Source: Pseudomonas pisciculturae (GTDB lineage: Bacteria > Pseudomonadota > Gammaproteobacteria > Pseudomonadales > Pseudomonadaceae). From it: a stretch of 64,000 nt of DNA. The notes beneath the pieces are model-generated. The model was given only the letters and a program-made list of their open reading frames with translations. It searched no databases and was not told the origin of the DNA. The stretch spans positions 372,001 to 436,000 of the forward strand of contig NZ_JACVZE010000002.1 in NCBI RefSeq assembly GCF_015461805.1, read 5' to 3'. Positions 10,194-21,000 of the stretch are shown in pieces. The number at the start of each line of letters is the position of its first letter. The first letter of the stretch is position 1. A program made the translations under genes and the position numbers.

Positions 10194-10917
10194 AATTTCT
10201 GCCCTGCATAAGTATTACGGCGATCACCATGTGCTCAAGGGCATCGACCTGACTGTCGAAGAAGGTCAGGTGGTGGCGATCATCGGCCGCAGCGGCTCGG
10301 GTAAATCCACACTGCTGCGTACCCTCAATGGCCTGGAATCCATCAACGACGGGGTGATCGAGGTCGACGGCGAATACCTCGACGCCGCACGCGCCGACCT
10401 GCGCAGCTTGCGGCAGAAAGTCGGGATGGTGTTCCAGCAGTTCAACCTGTTCCCGCACCTGACCGTGGGCGAGAACGTGATGCTTGCGCCGCAGGTGGTG
10501 CAGAAAGTGCCCAAGGCCAAGGCCGCCCAATTGGCCAGGCAGATGTTGGAACGGGTCGGGCTGGGGGAGAAATTTGACGCCTTCCCCGATCGCCTTTCCG
10601 GCGGCCAGCAGCAACGCGTGGCCATTGCCCGTGCCTTGGCCATGTCACCGAAGGTGCTGCTGTGCGATGAAATCACCTCGGCCCTCGACCCCGAACTGGT
10701 CAACGAAGTGCTCAGCGTGGTGCGCCAACTGGCCAAGGACGGCATGACCCTGATCATGGTGACCCACGAAATGCGCTTTGCTCGGGAGGTGGGGGACAAG
10801 TTGGTGTTCATGCACCAGGGCAAGGTGCATGAGGTGGGAGACCCGAAGGTATTGTTCGCCGATCCGCAGACGGCAGAACTGGCCAACTTCATTCGCACTA
10901 CTGAAGCACCTGCCTGA
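10180..10917 (+). CDS. Polar amino-acid ABC transporter ATPase
   Basis: 245-residue cytoplasmic ATPase of the GlnQ/HisP class that powers the importer encoded just upstream. Walker A GRSGSGKST at 36-44, Q-loop VFQQFNLFPHLTV near 84, signature LSGGQQQR at 139-146, Walker B LLCDE at 160-164 and the switch His in VTHEM. The ATG at 10180 follows GAAAGGAG; earlier in-frame ATG codons lie deep inside the permease gene. It ends four bases before the convergent pilus operon. Confidence 0.95.
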   Translation: MPLLRISALHKYYGDHHVLKGIDLTVEEGQVVAIIGRSGSGKSTLLRTLNGLESINDGVIEVDGEYLDAARADLRSLRQKVGMVFQQFNLFPHLTVGENVMLAPQVVQKVPKAKAAQLARQMLERVGLGEKFDAFPDRLSGGQQQRVAIARALAMSPKVLLCDEITSALDPELVNEVLSVVRQLAKDGMTLIMVTHEMRFAREVGDKLVFMHQGKVHEVGDPKVLFADPQTAELANFIRTTEAPA

Positions 10918-10921
10918 CCCA

Positions 10922-11488
10922 TCAGCCGGCCGGCACCAATTCGAACCGTCCACTGCCCTCCAGCGTGGTTTTATCGCGAACAGCGGTAGCCGCGCCCGAC
11001 AGCCATGACTCAACCTGCACCTGCGCAGAAAACGTAAGCCCCCTGGCGGGCACACCCCCCGCCAACACCACCAACGACTGCCCGGGTTGCAATGTGCCTC
11101 CTCGCTCTGCGTGGTTATACAACTGCGCCAACTCCACGGGCTTACCGTCCAGCATTGGCTGATGAAGGGCCAGATTGAAATAGCCTTGCCGACCCATTCG
11201 GTAGCCTTGCACCTCGGCAGGCAACCCTTGAAATCGCAGGGCTATCACCGCGGCTTCAGCGCAGATCACATTTAATCGCACCGTGCGCGCGCCCAAGGAA
11301 ACACCTCGGCCACTGGGCTGCTCGCTTTCTTTGAGCAGACCATAATCAATCAGCGGCTGACTCAAAGACAAACGACAGGCAGCACCCGCCTCATCCGCCA
11401 GCAAGAGCCCCGCCAACAGCCCCCCCACGCTGCACACAGTGCCAGCCTTAACGACAAGTTGCCGAAGCGGTTTCATAAAGTTGACCAT
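10922..11488 (-). CDS. Minor/tip pilin-like subunit of a chaperone-usher pilus (DUF1120-like)
   Basis: 188-residue exported protein with a signal peptide (about 1-36, ending DEAGAA). The mature part begins almost at once with the conserved pilin Cys and the pattern C-x8-IDYG (CRLSLSQPLIDYG), which matches the major subunit at 14781-15440 (CSFTITNTVIDYG). A second Cys (VICAE) could close the usual disulfide. Unlike the major subunit, there is no N-terminal donor strand before the first Cys, which is what a tip subunit, added first and never donating a strand, would look like (inference). Start ATG 11488 has CGGAG upstream and lies inside the end of the usher gene; ATG 11476 lacks such a site. 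Confidence 0.75.
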   Translation of the reverse strand: MVNFMKPLRQLVVKAGTVCSVGGLLAGLLLADEAGAACRLSLSQPLIDYGLLKESEQPSGRGVSLGARTVRLNVICAEAAVIALRFQGLPAEVQGYRMGRQGYFNLALHQPMLDGKPVELAQLYNHAERGGTLQPGQSLVVLAGGVPARGLTFSAQVQVESWLSGAATAVRDKTTLEGSGRFELVPAG

Positions 11489-13961
11489 TAAACGTTTGCT
11501 CCGGGAGGTCGAGTTGCAGTGAACAGATAGAGGAACTTGGCGAGGAGACTTTCAAGGTTTGAGACGCCTCGACATTGCTCAGGAAAATCATGCCGTCTCC
11601 CACCACGGTGGTCAGGAAGGCATTCTCGGCGCCCATCACGGCAGCCCCTTGGGGCAGCGGCTGCCCTTGTGAGTCAAAGGCTCGCAACAAGACCCGCCGC
11701 ACTTTCACCACATCGAACTCGACCTTGTTGAACGAGCCTCGCCCTGCCTCCACTACCTTGGTGCCATTTTTGATATCCACCTGCCTGGGCAGTGTCTTTC
11801 CTTCCACTTCCAGCAGGCTGGTTTGATAGGCCGGCAAACCGGCGATGACGGCATTGCCCCAGGGATCGGTCCAGACCGGCCCCTGTGGTGTGGTGATCCG
11901 CGCACCTGGAATATCGCCTACCGAGGCGACGCCAAAGGTGTCCTCGACTCGGTACGGAGACAACGTGACGCCCCCGGCATGAGCCACGACGGCGCCTTGC
12001 AACTGCCCGCTGTAACTGGTGCTGGATGAGTCACGATTGATACCCACGCCCAACTGGGTATAACGGGACGTCGCATTGAGGTTCCCACCAAGCGTCTGCC
12101 CGGAGCCCACCCCCAAGTCATGATCACTGCGCACCTGATAATTCAATGCCTCATCAATTCGCTCGTCATAGGCCGCGCCGATACTGGAACGCGAGCCTTG
12201 GTGTCGGGCATATGAAGTAAGAGATCGATCGGCACCCAACGGCACACTGACTTGCAGGCGAACCCCCACACCGTCGTCATCTCTGCCCCTATCGTTCGCG
12301 TTTTGCGATTGACCGACCTGGGAGTCCACCGTCACGCCAACGGTGGCGTACAGGAAACTCCTGTTCCACGAACCATAGACATGCTGGCTTGTACGGGTAT
12401 CGAACTGAGACCCGCGGGTATAGCCAATGGAAAAACCACCGAGCTGTGGGTCGGCCCAACTGAACCCCGCGGTGTATTGGTTCTTGAAGCGGGAATTTTG
12501 CGCAGTCCTTTGCCCAGGCATCAGCGTATCGAGCACATCCCGATAACCTTGGGTCTGGGTGGTGGCGCTCAATGCCATCTGAACGTCTGCCGGTAACGTA
12601 GCGCCCAGGGAAATACTATTGCGGACACCTTTAAGCTTTTGAACATTCTCGCGGGATAGATTGCTACGCATACCGACGGAAAACCGTTGAGAAAAGCTGC
12701 TATCCAACGCTACGCCGACCGAATTGTAGTTCTCCGTACCTTGCCAGCCTGCGCTGAGAGCGCTGTATTTACCCACCGCCCATGTTCCGCTACCCATCGC
12801 CAACATCGGCTCTTTGGCGCCCGCACCCTCAACGTCACGAACCTTGCCGATTGACGCCGTATACCCCGACGCAACGGGTACCGCCGCACGAAAAGATGCG
12901 GCAGGCACCACAAAGCTACGCTGCCCACCTCGCGTTTCAATGACCGTGACTTGAAGGTCGCTGGTGCCATTGAGTAACGGCAGATTGGTCAGGGCGAAAG
13001 GCCCTTCCGGCACCACCGTGGTGTAGATCAATGCGCCAGACTGCCTGACCTCAACCCGTGACTGACTCAGGGCTTGCCCTTCAACCACCACACCATTATT
13101 GGCCGCGCCACTTTGAATACCGTCGGGAAACAGCTGTGCGCCCAATAGCTGAACGCCGCCAAACACGGGGTTGGCCCCGGATATCTGACCGACCTGAAAC
13201 GTAGAGGCCAGGGACGAAAAATCCCGCTGGGCGTAGGCATACAAATGTTCGGCCTTCGTGCTGCGATCATTGGAGATGTAGAGCTGGCGACTGCGGGCAA
13301 TCCAATCCCCCAAGTTGAAACCCACCTCCGTCGAGGCAGACAGGTAACGATTGGTGTCCTGCCGTGAGTGGCTGTTGATGGCTTGGATATCGTAATTGAG
13401 CAGCGCAGCAGTGCCACCTCGCGCATAGCTTGCGGAACCTCGTTGAGCCTCCCGCAGCGCATCCGTTGGCACCAGCAATGCCACTTCTTCATTACCAGGG
13501 CGCAATGTCGTAACCGTCTTGGGGTAGTCGGCTCGAAAGTCATGACACGTCTGATCGGAGGGCGCCCCCTTGTTAATGACCGATGAAGGCACCTGCAAGC
13601 CTGCGCGCTCCAGCAGACTGCGGGTAAAACACAACTCACCTTCGCTGTCGAAGCGTACGTCAGTCAGACCGATGCGCTCGCCATTGACCGACAGATCCAC
13701 TACCCGCACCCCCTCGCTGAAACGAGGCGCCTGGCGAAAATATTGGGCGACGGAAGGGCTGATGCCTCGGGCTTGCAAAGTGGCCAGGTCGAACCCTGCG
13801 ATTGACGTCACTGGTTGTGCGAGTGCTTGCCCCGTCACGCCTGATAATATCGCCACACAGACCGACAGGCTCAGCCCATTAAATTTGAAAAGCTCTTGCG
13901 CCTTGTTGGCCTGGCGTGAGCGCTTGAGAACCGCACCGGTTTTTCTGTTGATTGTTCTCAT
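11448..13961 (-). CDS. Fimbrial outer-membrane usher (FimD/PapC family)
   Basis: 837-residue outer-membrane assembly platform. Signal sequence at about 30-49 (SVCVAILSGVTGQALA) after an unusually long basic N-terminal region, then the periplasmic N domain (VVDLSVNGERIGLTDVRFD), a 24-strand barrel interrupted by a plug domain (SYARGGTAALLNYDIQA and VVVEGQALSQSRVEVRQSG surround the region), and two C-terminal domains with a Cys pair (SSICSLQL and ATCR). It overlaps the tip-subunit gene by 41 bases and follows the chaperone gene by 6, so the operon is tightly coupled. Family assignment is firm. Confidence 0.93.
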   Translation of the reverse strand: MRTINRKTGAVLKRSRQANKAQELFKFNGLSLSVCVAILSGVTGQALAQPVTSIAGFDLATLQARGISPSVAQYFRQAPRFSEGVRVVDLSVNGERIGLTDVRFDSEGELCFTRSLLERAGLQVPSSVINKGAPSDQTCHDFRADYPKTVTTLRPGNEEVALLVPTDALREAQRGSASYARGGTAALLNYDIQAINSHSRQDTNRYLSASTEVGFNLGDWIARSRQLYISNDRSTKAEHLYAYAQRDFSSLASTFQVGQISGANPVFGGVQLLGAQLFPDGIQSGAANNGVVVEGQALSQSRVEVRQSGALIYTTVVPEGPFALTNLPLLNGTSDLQVTVIETRGGQRSFVVPAASFRAAVPVASGYTASIGKVRDVEGAGAKEPMLAMGSGTWAVGKYSALSAGWQGTENYNSVGVALDSSFSQRFSVGMRSNLSRENVQKLKGVRNSISLGATLPADVQMALSATTQTQGYRDVLDTLMPGQRTAQNSRFKNQYTAGFSWADPQLGGFSIGYTRGSQFDTRTSQHVYGSWNRSFLYATVGVTVDSQVGQSQNANDRGRDDDGVGVRLQVSVPLGADRSLTSYARHQGSRSSIGAAYDERIDEALNYQVRSDHDLGVGSGQTLGGNLNATSRYTQLGVGINRDSSSTSYSGQLQGAVVAHAGGVTLSPYRVEDTFGVASVGDIPGARITTPQGPVWTDPWGNAVIAGLPAYQTSLLEVEGKTLPRQVDIKNGTKVVEAGRGSFNKVEFDVVKVRRVLLRAFDSQGQPLPQGAAVMGAENAFLTTVVGDGMIFLSNVEASQTLKVSSPSSSICSLQLDLPEQTFNGQLYETASATCR

Positions 13962-13967
13962 GGTCGG

Positions 13968-14684
13968 TCACGGCGCATTTGCGACGAGCAGCGCATCGTA
14001 GCTGTCGACAACAAAGCCATAGACAGTAGCGGGCTCAAGAGTGACCGAAGTGCTCCCAGGCACAGGCTTTTTCAACTCAACACTCAGCGCCTCGCCAGGC
14101 AGGATGTAAGTACGAGAGAGGCTGGCTTTTACTGCTTGCGGGTTCAGCCTGACATCGGCTGCCAAACGAACCACATAGGGGCTGTCGTTGCGTACGGTCA
14201 AGGTACGGCCCTGAAGGTGCCAGGTCAGCAATTCCCAGGGTGCCTCATGCCGGGGCAACCCCTTGGGGTGCAAGATCAGCGGGAGATTCTGCCGAAGACT
14301 GATGCCGATAGTCGCACCCGACCCTGGCTGGGCCGGAAGGATGCCTTCGAAGGACACACGTTTCAACCGCTGGGTCTTGAGCGGCTCCTTGGCAATGGAC
14401 AGGAACCTGACCATTTGCCTCTCACCCGCGTCTACGCGTGTCACCGGCGGGGTGACCACGATCAATGCTTCAAGATCCTCAGGAAGATCCTCAATGGCCG
14501 AATGCAGTAACGCAGGCAGTTTATCCGTGTTGGTAACGTTGATGCTGACCTCGCCGTCAGCCTCATTTAAAACGACGACTGTGGTGTCCGGCCTCATACC
14601 ATCACTGAACACGGCAGCAGAAAAAAACACAGTCAAACACGCACAGACTGTAAGAGCAGAGTTAAAGCGTTTAATTGCGACCAT
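13968..14684 (-). CDS. Periplasmic pilus chaperone (PapD-like)
   Basis: 238-residue chaperone that folds pilin subunits by donor-strand complementation and delivers them to the usher. A signal peptide (about 1-28) is followed by an Ig-like domain with GMRPDTTVVVLNEADG, TNTDKLPALL and VTPPVTRVDAGERQMVRF, then the subunit-binding edge LPLILHPKGLP carrying the conserved Lys equivalent. The start at 14684 (MVAIKRFNSAL) has GAGAGG ten bases upstream; the longer frame would begin with TTG at 14720 without such a site. Second gene of the pilus operon. Confidence 0.9.
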   Translation of the reverse strand: MVAIKRFNSALTVCACLTVFFSAAVFSDGMRPDTTVVVLNEADGEVSINVTNTDKLPALLHSAIEDLPEDLEALIVVTPPVTRVDAGERQMVRFLSIAKEPLKTQRLKRVSFEGILPAQPGSGATIGISLRQNLPLILHPKGLPRHEAPWELLTWHLQGRTLTVRNDSPYVVRLAADVRLNPQAVKASLSRTYILPGEALSVELKKPVPGSTSVTLEPATVYGFVVDSYDALLVANAP

Positions 14685-14780
14685 CCACGCGCCTCTCACT
14701 TTTTTGATAAAAATAGCCAACGCAAGTCACAGCGCTGCCTGTGAGCGATGCAACTTGCATCGACTTGAATCAATTAGTAC

Positions 14781-15440
14781 TTAGAGGTAGCGCAATTCCA
14801 GCGTTGCTTGACCATCCAAATTAATTTGACTATTCAAATCCAACGCGGATGTTTTATTGATGACGGCCTGAACTTCGATTTGCCCCGACACCGTGTTCAC
14901 CGGAATGGGCGCATATACATTGCCAGCCCGCCAGGAAGTCAAGTTATTTGTATGACCTACCGCTTCGGTACTGTTCGTATGCCAGTAGCCTCCATTATTC
15001 TCCGAAGCAACAATCCCAACTGCACGACTGTCTGCTACAGAATTACGAAGATGAATGACATACCCACCCACTTTTTGCCCCTTAGCAGAGGTACCTAAGC
15101 CAAAATTATAGAAATCTTTGTAGTTCCCACCGAACTGATTAAGCATCAAACCTGGGATTTGAGAGCTCGCGCGATTATCCAGTGCTTTGATCGCGACCTT
15201 TGTCTTTACGTTGCTGCCACACCTAACAGCATAGGGGGTGCTCATCTTCGCAAGCTTGGTGTAATTCGTTGCACTCAGCGAACCTGGGTCAATCCTGCCG
15301 TAGTCTATTACTGTATTGGTAATCGTAAAACTGCAACTGGCAGGCGCGATATAGCCTTTAACCCTCAAGTCGGCTGCTTGCGCACTGACAGCAGCGATAG
15401 CCAGAAAGGCACCAGCCACTCCAACAAATTTTTTCTTCAT
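14781..15440 (-). CDS. Major pilin, DUF1120 family
   Basis: 219-residue exported subunit. Signal peptide MKKKFVGVAGAFLAIAAVSA with cleavage after QAA/AQA, then a short alternating hydrophobic strand (DLRVKGYIAPAS) suitable as donor strand, then CSFTITNTVIDYG and a second Cys (VRCGSN) for the pilin disulfide, ending in a beta-rich C-terminus (ATLELRYL). It is the promoter-proximal gene of the operon, the usual place for the most abundant subunit. The gene is clearly more A/T-rich than its surroundings (for example KTSALDLNSQINLD codons), which points to acquisition by transfer. Confidence 0.85.
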   Translation of the reverse strand: MKKKFVGVAGAFLAIAAVSAQAADLRVKGYIAPASCSFTITNTVIDYGRIDPGSLSATNYTKLAKMSTPYAVRCGSNVKTKVAIKALDNRASSQIPGLMLNQFGGNYKDFYNFGLGTSAKGQKVGGYVIHLRNSVADSRAVGIVASENNGGYWHTNSTEAVGHTNNLTSWRAGNVYAPIPVNTVSGQIEVQAVINKTSALDLNSQINLDGQATLELRYL

Positions 15441-15941
15441 CAGAACTTACCCTTTTTAACATTTAGAAACGGGTTCACTTCGAAGATCACGACTCCTTAC
15501 AAATCAAATCCATTGCATAAAAAAACTCATCCATGACGGCCTGACCTACAAATAGATACCACCACGGCAGAAGTGCCGACCCGGAGTATTAGCTCTTCAT
15601 GCAAGTTAAAAAGCCGGAAAAAAAAACAATATTCGTCAGACCGATCATCAGCTTCAACTCAACAGCAGACAACGTGACGTATGAAGAAGAACACTTTCTT
15701 AGAGGGCAAATGCAAAGTCGTGTAGGAGTTTTAGCCACACCGCGAAAAACGGCCTTTCCGGACCACTCACTAAGTACAAACATCGCTTATTAATACAGGC
15801 TAAGTAACAACCTCCTACAACCCCTATCTATATTTTCCACCACGCCACAGGCATAAATCCTCTCGCGCTGTGCGTTGATGCGTTGGCGCCAGCGGTCGAT
15901 CGTGGCACGATGGTCAGGTTATCGACCGAGACCCCCTAACC
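15441..15941. other. A/T-rich non-coding region between pilus operon and ppx
   Basis: 500 bases without a convincing gene. The base composition is much richer in A/T than the rest of the window up to about 15850, where it returns to normal just before ppx. It must hold the pilus promoter (minus strand) and the ppx promoter (plus strand). Two facing copies of an 8-base word, TGTAGGAG at 15721-15728 and CTCCTACA at 15812-15819, bracket a segment of about 100 bases. Two overlapping 64-codon open frames here look like chance. Confidence 0.6.
15721..15731 (-). repeat. AAACTCCTACA motif, copy 1
   Basis: The minus strand reads AAACTCCTACA in the region upstream of the pilus operon. The same 11 bases recur at 36788-36798 and 45424-45434. 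Confidence 0.5.
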
Positions 15942-17444
15942 ATGCCGCAATCCCAAGCCAAGAATCTGTCCCTGATCGCCGCCATCGACCTGGGCTCCAA
16001 CAGCTTTCACATGGTCGTGGCCAAGGCCCAGAACGGTGAGATCCGCATCCTTGAGCGGCTCGGCGAGAAAGTACAACTGGCTGCCGGGATCGACGATGAG
16101 CGCAAGCTCAATGAAGAATCCATGCAGCGCGGGCTCGATTGCCTCAAGCGTTTTGCCCAACTGATCAACGGCATGCCCCTGGGCGCCGTGCGGATCGTCG
16201 GCACCAACGCCCTGCGCGAAGCGCGCAACCGTGGCGAATTCATCCGCCGCGCCGAGGAGATCCTCGGGCACCCGGTCGAAGTCATCTCTGGCCGTGAAGA
16301 AGCGCGCCTGATCTACCTCGGCGTGTCCCACACCCTGGCCGACACCCCTGGCAAGCGCCTGGTGGCCGACATTGGCGGGGGCAGTACCGAATTCATCATC
16401 GGGCAAAGATTCGAGCCATTGTTGCGCGAAAGCCTGCAAATGGGCTGCGTCAGCTATACCCAGCGCTATTTCAAGGACGGCAAAATCACTCCGGCACGCT
16501 ACGCCCAGGCTTACACAGCGGCGCGGCTGGAGATCATGAGCATCGAGCACGCCCTGCACCGCCTCACGTGGGATGAAGCCATCGGCTCGTCCGGCACCAT
16601 CCGCGCCATCGGCCTGGCCCTCAAGGCCGGCGGCCATGGCACCGGCGAGGTCAATGCCGAAGGCCTGGCATGGCTCAAGCGCAAGCTGTTCAAGCTGGGC
16701 GACGCCGAGAAGATCGACTTCGACGGCATCAAGCCCGACCGCCGCACCATTTTCCCGGCGGGCCTGGCGATTCTCGAAGCGATCTTCGATGCCCTCGAAC
16801 TGCAACGCATGGACCACTGTGACGGCGCCCTGCGCGAAGGCGTGCTCTACGACCTGTTGGGCCGCCATCACCATGAAGACGTGCGTGAGCGCACCCTCAG
16901 CTCGCTGATGGAGCGTTATCACGTTGACCTGGAACAAGCCGCGCGCGTAGAGCGCAAAGCCCTGCACGCGTTCGACCAAGTGGCCGCCGACTGGGACCTG
17001 GAAGACGGCGTATGGCGCGAGCTGCTGGGCTGGGCCGCCAAGGTGCATGAAGTGGGCCTGGACATCGCCCACTACCATTACCACAAGCATGGCGCCTACC
17101 TGATCGAGCACTCGGACCTCGCCGGCTTCTCCCGCGAAGACCAACAGATGCTCGCCCTGCTGGTGCGCGGCCACCGCCGCAACATCCCCAAGGACAAGTT
17201 TGCCGAGTTCGGTGATGAAGGCATCAAGCTGATTCGCCTGTGCGTGCTGCTGCGCTTTGCGATCCTGTTCCACCACATCCGTGGCACCCAGGAAATGCCC
17301 CAAGTGACGCTGCGCGCCAATGGTGAGAGCCTGGATGTGCTGTTCCCCAAAGGCTGGCTGGATGAAAACCAACTGACCCAGGCGGACTTTGCGCAGGAAG
17401 CGGAGTGGTTGACCCGAGTGGGGTTCACGCTGAACGTGCGCTAA
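15942..17444 (+). CDS. ppx: Exopolyphosphatase Ppx
   Basis: 500-residue processive enzyme that removes terminal phosphates from inorganic polyphosphate; Ppx/GppA phosphatase of the ASKHA fold. [11 protein letters not shown] near residue 16 and [10 protein letters not shown] near 148 are the two phosphate-binding loops. The C-terminal 200 residues form the HD-like domain ([16 protein letters not shown]). Start [11 protein letters not shown]. It faces ppk tail to tail, with a REP palindrome between them, so synthesis and breakdown of polyphosphate are neighbours but not one transcript. Confidence 0.96.
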   Translation: MPQSQAKNLSLIAAIDLGSNSFHMVVAKAQNGEIRILERLGEKVQLAAGIDDERKLNEESMQRGLDCLKRFAQLINGMPLGAVRIVGTNALREARNRGEFIRRAEEILGHPVEVISGREEARLIYLGVSHTLADTPGKRLVADIGGGSTEFIIGQRFEPLLRESLQMGCVSYTQRYFKDGKITPARYAQAYTAARLEIMSIEHALHRLTWDEAIGSSGTIRAIGLALKAGGHGTGEVNAEGLAWLKRKLFKLGDAEKIDFDGIKPDRRTIFPAGLAILEAIFDALELQRMDHCDGALREGVLYDLLGRHHHEDVRERTLSSLMERYHVDLEQAARVERKALHAFDQVAADWDLEDGVWRELLGWAAKVHEVGLDIAHYHYHKHGAYLIEHSDLAGFSREDQQMLALLVRGHRRNIPKDKFAEFGDEGIKLIRLCVLLRFAILFHHIRGTQEMPQVTLRANGESLDVLFPKGWLDENQLTQADFAQEAEWLTRVGFTLNVR

Positions 17445-17470
17445 CCCACTCTAATCAACACCGCAAAAAC

Positions 17471-17520
17471 AAATGTGGGAGGGGGCAAGTCGAATCGTCG
17501 CACCGCCCCTCCCACATTTT
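17471..17520. repeat. REP palindrome
   Basis: Inverted repeat with arms AATGTGGGAGGGG and CCCCTCCCACATT around a 20-base centre, between the convergent ppx and ppk genes. Confidence 0.8.
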
Positions 17521-17537
17521 TAGACCTATGTCGACTG

Positions 17538-19760
17538 TTAGTTCACGGTCAAGATCGGGCTACCCAACCGCTCCAACAACGTCGCCTGCGCACTGCGCGG
17601 GTTCTGGTTGCCGGTTGGCGTGTTGCGCACGTAACGGCCGTCCGACTGCAGGCTCCAGCTGTGGGTGTTGTCGGTGAGGTAGCTTTCCAGCTCCTTCTTG
17701 ACCCGCATGATCAGCTTCTTGCCTTCCACCGGGAAGCACGTTTCTACGCGCTTATCGAGGTTGCGCTCCATCCAGTCGGCGCTGGAGAGGAACATCTGCT
17801 CTTCGCCACCGTTGAGGAAGTAGAACACCCGCGTGTGCTCCAGGAAGCGACCGATAATCGAGCGCACATGGATGTTATGCGAGACGCCGACAATGCCCGG
17901 CCGCAGACAGCACATGCCACGTACCACCAGGTCGATACGCACGCCGGACTGGCTGGCCTTGTACAGCGCGCGGATGATCTTCGGATCAGTCAGCGAGTTG
18001 AACTTGGCGATGATGTGCGCCGGCTTGCCGTCGAGGGCGAACTGGGTCTCGCGGGCAATCATGTCGAGCATGCCCTTCTTGAGGGTAAACGGCGCGTGCA
18101 GCAGCTTCTTCATGCGCAAGGTCTTGCCCATGCCGATCAACTGGCTGAACAACTTGCCGACGTCTTCACACAAAGCGTCGTCGGAAGTCAGCAGGCTGTA
18201 GTCGGTGTAGAGCTTGGCGTTGCCGGCGTGATAGTTACCGGTGCCCAAGTGGGCGTAGCGCACGATCTCGCCGGCTTCGCGGCGCAAAATCAGCATCATC
18301 TTGGCGTGGGTCTTAAAGCCCACCACGCCGTAGATCACCACCGCGCCGGCGGCTTGCAGGCGGCTGGCCAGTTGCAGGTTGGACTCTTCGTCAAACCGTG
18401 CACGCAACTCGATCACCGCGGTGACTTCCTTGCCGTTACGCGCGGCGTCCACCAGTGCATCGACGATTTCAGAGTTGGCGCCGGAACGGTACAGGGTCTG
18501 GCGCACGGCCAATACATGCGGGTCTTTGGCGGCCTGGCGCAGCAGGTCGACCACCGGAGTGAAAGATTCGAACGGGTGCAGTAGCAGGATGTCCTGCTTG
18601 CTCACCACGCTGAAAATGTTCTCGCTGTTTTGCAGCAGTTTCGGGATCTGCGGCGTGAACGGCGTGTATTGCAGCTCCGGGTGGCTGTCCAGGCCAGTGA
18701 TACTGAACAGGCGCGTCAGGTTAACCGGGCCGTTGACCTGATACAGCTCGGACTCTGCCAGGTTGAACTGCTTGAGCAGGTAGTCCGACAGGTGTTTCGG
18801 GCAGGTGTCTGCCACTTCCAGCCGCACGGCATCGCCGTAGCGTCGCGAGAACAATTCACCGCGCAGGGCACGAGCCAAGTCTTCGACGTCTTCGGAGTCC
18901 AGCGCCAGGTCGGCGTTACGGGTCAGACGGAACTGATAGCAGCCTTTAACCTTCATGCCCTGGAACAGGTCATCGGCGTGGGCGTGGATCATCGACGAGA
19001 GGAATACATAGTTGTCGCCTGCGCCCCCCACCTCTTCCGGTACCTTAATGATCCGTGGCAACAGACGCGGCGCCGGGATGATCGCCAGGCCGGAATCGCG
19101 ACCGAAGGCGTCGATGCCTTCGAGCTCGACGATAAAGTTGAGGCTCTTGTTCACCAGCAACGGGAACGGGTGCGTCGGGTCGAGGCCGATAGGCGTGATG
19201 ATCGGCGAAATCTCGTCACGGAAGTAGCGACGCACCCAGGTCTTGATCTTGGTGGTCCAGTGACGACGACGGATGAAGCGGACCTGATGTTTTTCCAGTT
19301 CCGGCAGCAAAATGTCGTTGAGGATCGCGTATTGGCGGTCAACGTGGCCGTGTACCAGCTCGCTGATGCGCGCCAGCGCTTGATGCGGTTGCAGGCCGTC
19401 GGCGCCGGCTTGCTCACGGGCGAAGGTGATCTGCTTCTTGAGGCCGGCGACGCGAATCTCGAAGAACTCGTCCAGGTTACTGGAGAAGATCAGCAGGAAT
19501 TTCAGCCGCTCCAGCAACGGGTAGGACTCATCCAGCGCCTGCTCCAGCACGCGGATGTTGAATTGCAGTTGTGACAGCTCGCGGTGGATGTACAGGCTGC
19601 TGTCATCCAGGTTGGTCACCGCCGCCACCGGGGCCGGTACGGGCGGCTCGGCCACTACGGCAGGTGCGGCGGGCTCCAGCTCCGGCGGGGTCTCGGTGAC
19701 TTGTTCTACCACCGGCTGAGCGTCTTTTACGGCAACTTCTGTGAGTCCTTCGGTATTCAT
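17538..19760 (-). CDS. ppk: Polyphosphate kinase Ppk1
   Basis: 740-residue kinase that builds polyphosphate from ATP. The first 50 residues are a Pro/Ala/Glu-rich extension with no domain. The N domain then begins with [15 protein letters not shown], a family hallmark. The phospholipase-D-like catalytic domains contain the autophosphorylated His in FKTHAKM and the second His in HLGTGNYH. C-terminal residues [15 protein letters not shown] belong to the last domain. Start [11 protein letters not shown]. It lies downstream of hemB in the same orientation, 19 bases after the hemB stop would be crossed, so co-transcription with hemB is possible. Confidence 0.97.
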   Translation of the reverse strand: MNTEGLTEVAVKDAQPVVEQVTETPPELEPAAPAVVAEPPVPAPVAAVTNLDDSSLYIHRELSQLQFNIRVLEQALDESYPLLERLKFLLIFSSNLDEFFEIRVAGLKKQITFAREQAGADGLQPHQALARISELVHGHVDRQYAILNDILLPELEKHQVRFIRRRHWTTKIKTWVRRYFRDEISPIITPIGLDPTHPFPLLVNKSLNFIVELEGIDAFGRDSGLAIIPAPRLLPRIIKVPEEVGGAGDNYVFLSSMIHAHADDLFQGMKVKGCYQFRLTRNADLALDSEDVEDLARALRGELFSRRYGDAVRLEVADTCPKHLSDYLLKQFNLAESELYQVNGPVNLTRLFSITGLDSHPELQYTPFTPQIPKLLQNSENIFSVVSKQDILLLHPFESFTPVVDLLRQAAKDPHVLAVRQTLYRSGANSEIVDALVDAARNGKEVTAVIELRARFDEESNLQLASRLQAAGAVVIYGVVGFKTHAKMMLILRREAGEIVRYAHLGTGNYHAGNAKLYTDYSLLTSDDALCEDVGKLFSQLIGMGKTLRMKKLLHAPFTLKKGMLDMIARETQFALDGKPAHIIAKFNSLTDPKIIRALYKASQSGVRIDLVVRGMCCLRPGIVGVSHNIHVRSIIGRFLEHTRVFYFLNGGEEQMFLSSADWMERNLDKRVETCFPVEGKKLIMRVKKELESYLTDNTHSWSLQSDGRYVRNTPTGNQNPRSAQATLLERLGSPILTVN

Positions 19761-19778
19761 CGAGTGTTCCTGTGAGGG

Positions 19779-20903
<1,125 letters not shown>

Positions 20904-21000
20904 TTATGTAGGAATTGTTCACTTCGTGACACATCTCGATACTTTCATGAATGTTCATGAAGGCGTAGGCTGCGCGTTCATTTCGCCAGCACCCCAGACC

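Noticed and set aside
15589..15793. Two overlapping 64-codon frames, one on each strand
   Set aside because: No ribosome-binding site and no recognisable signal or domain. They lie in A/T-rich DNA where short frames arise by chance.
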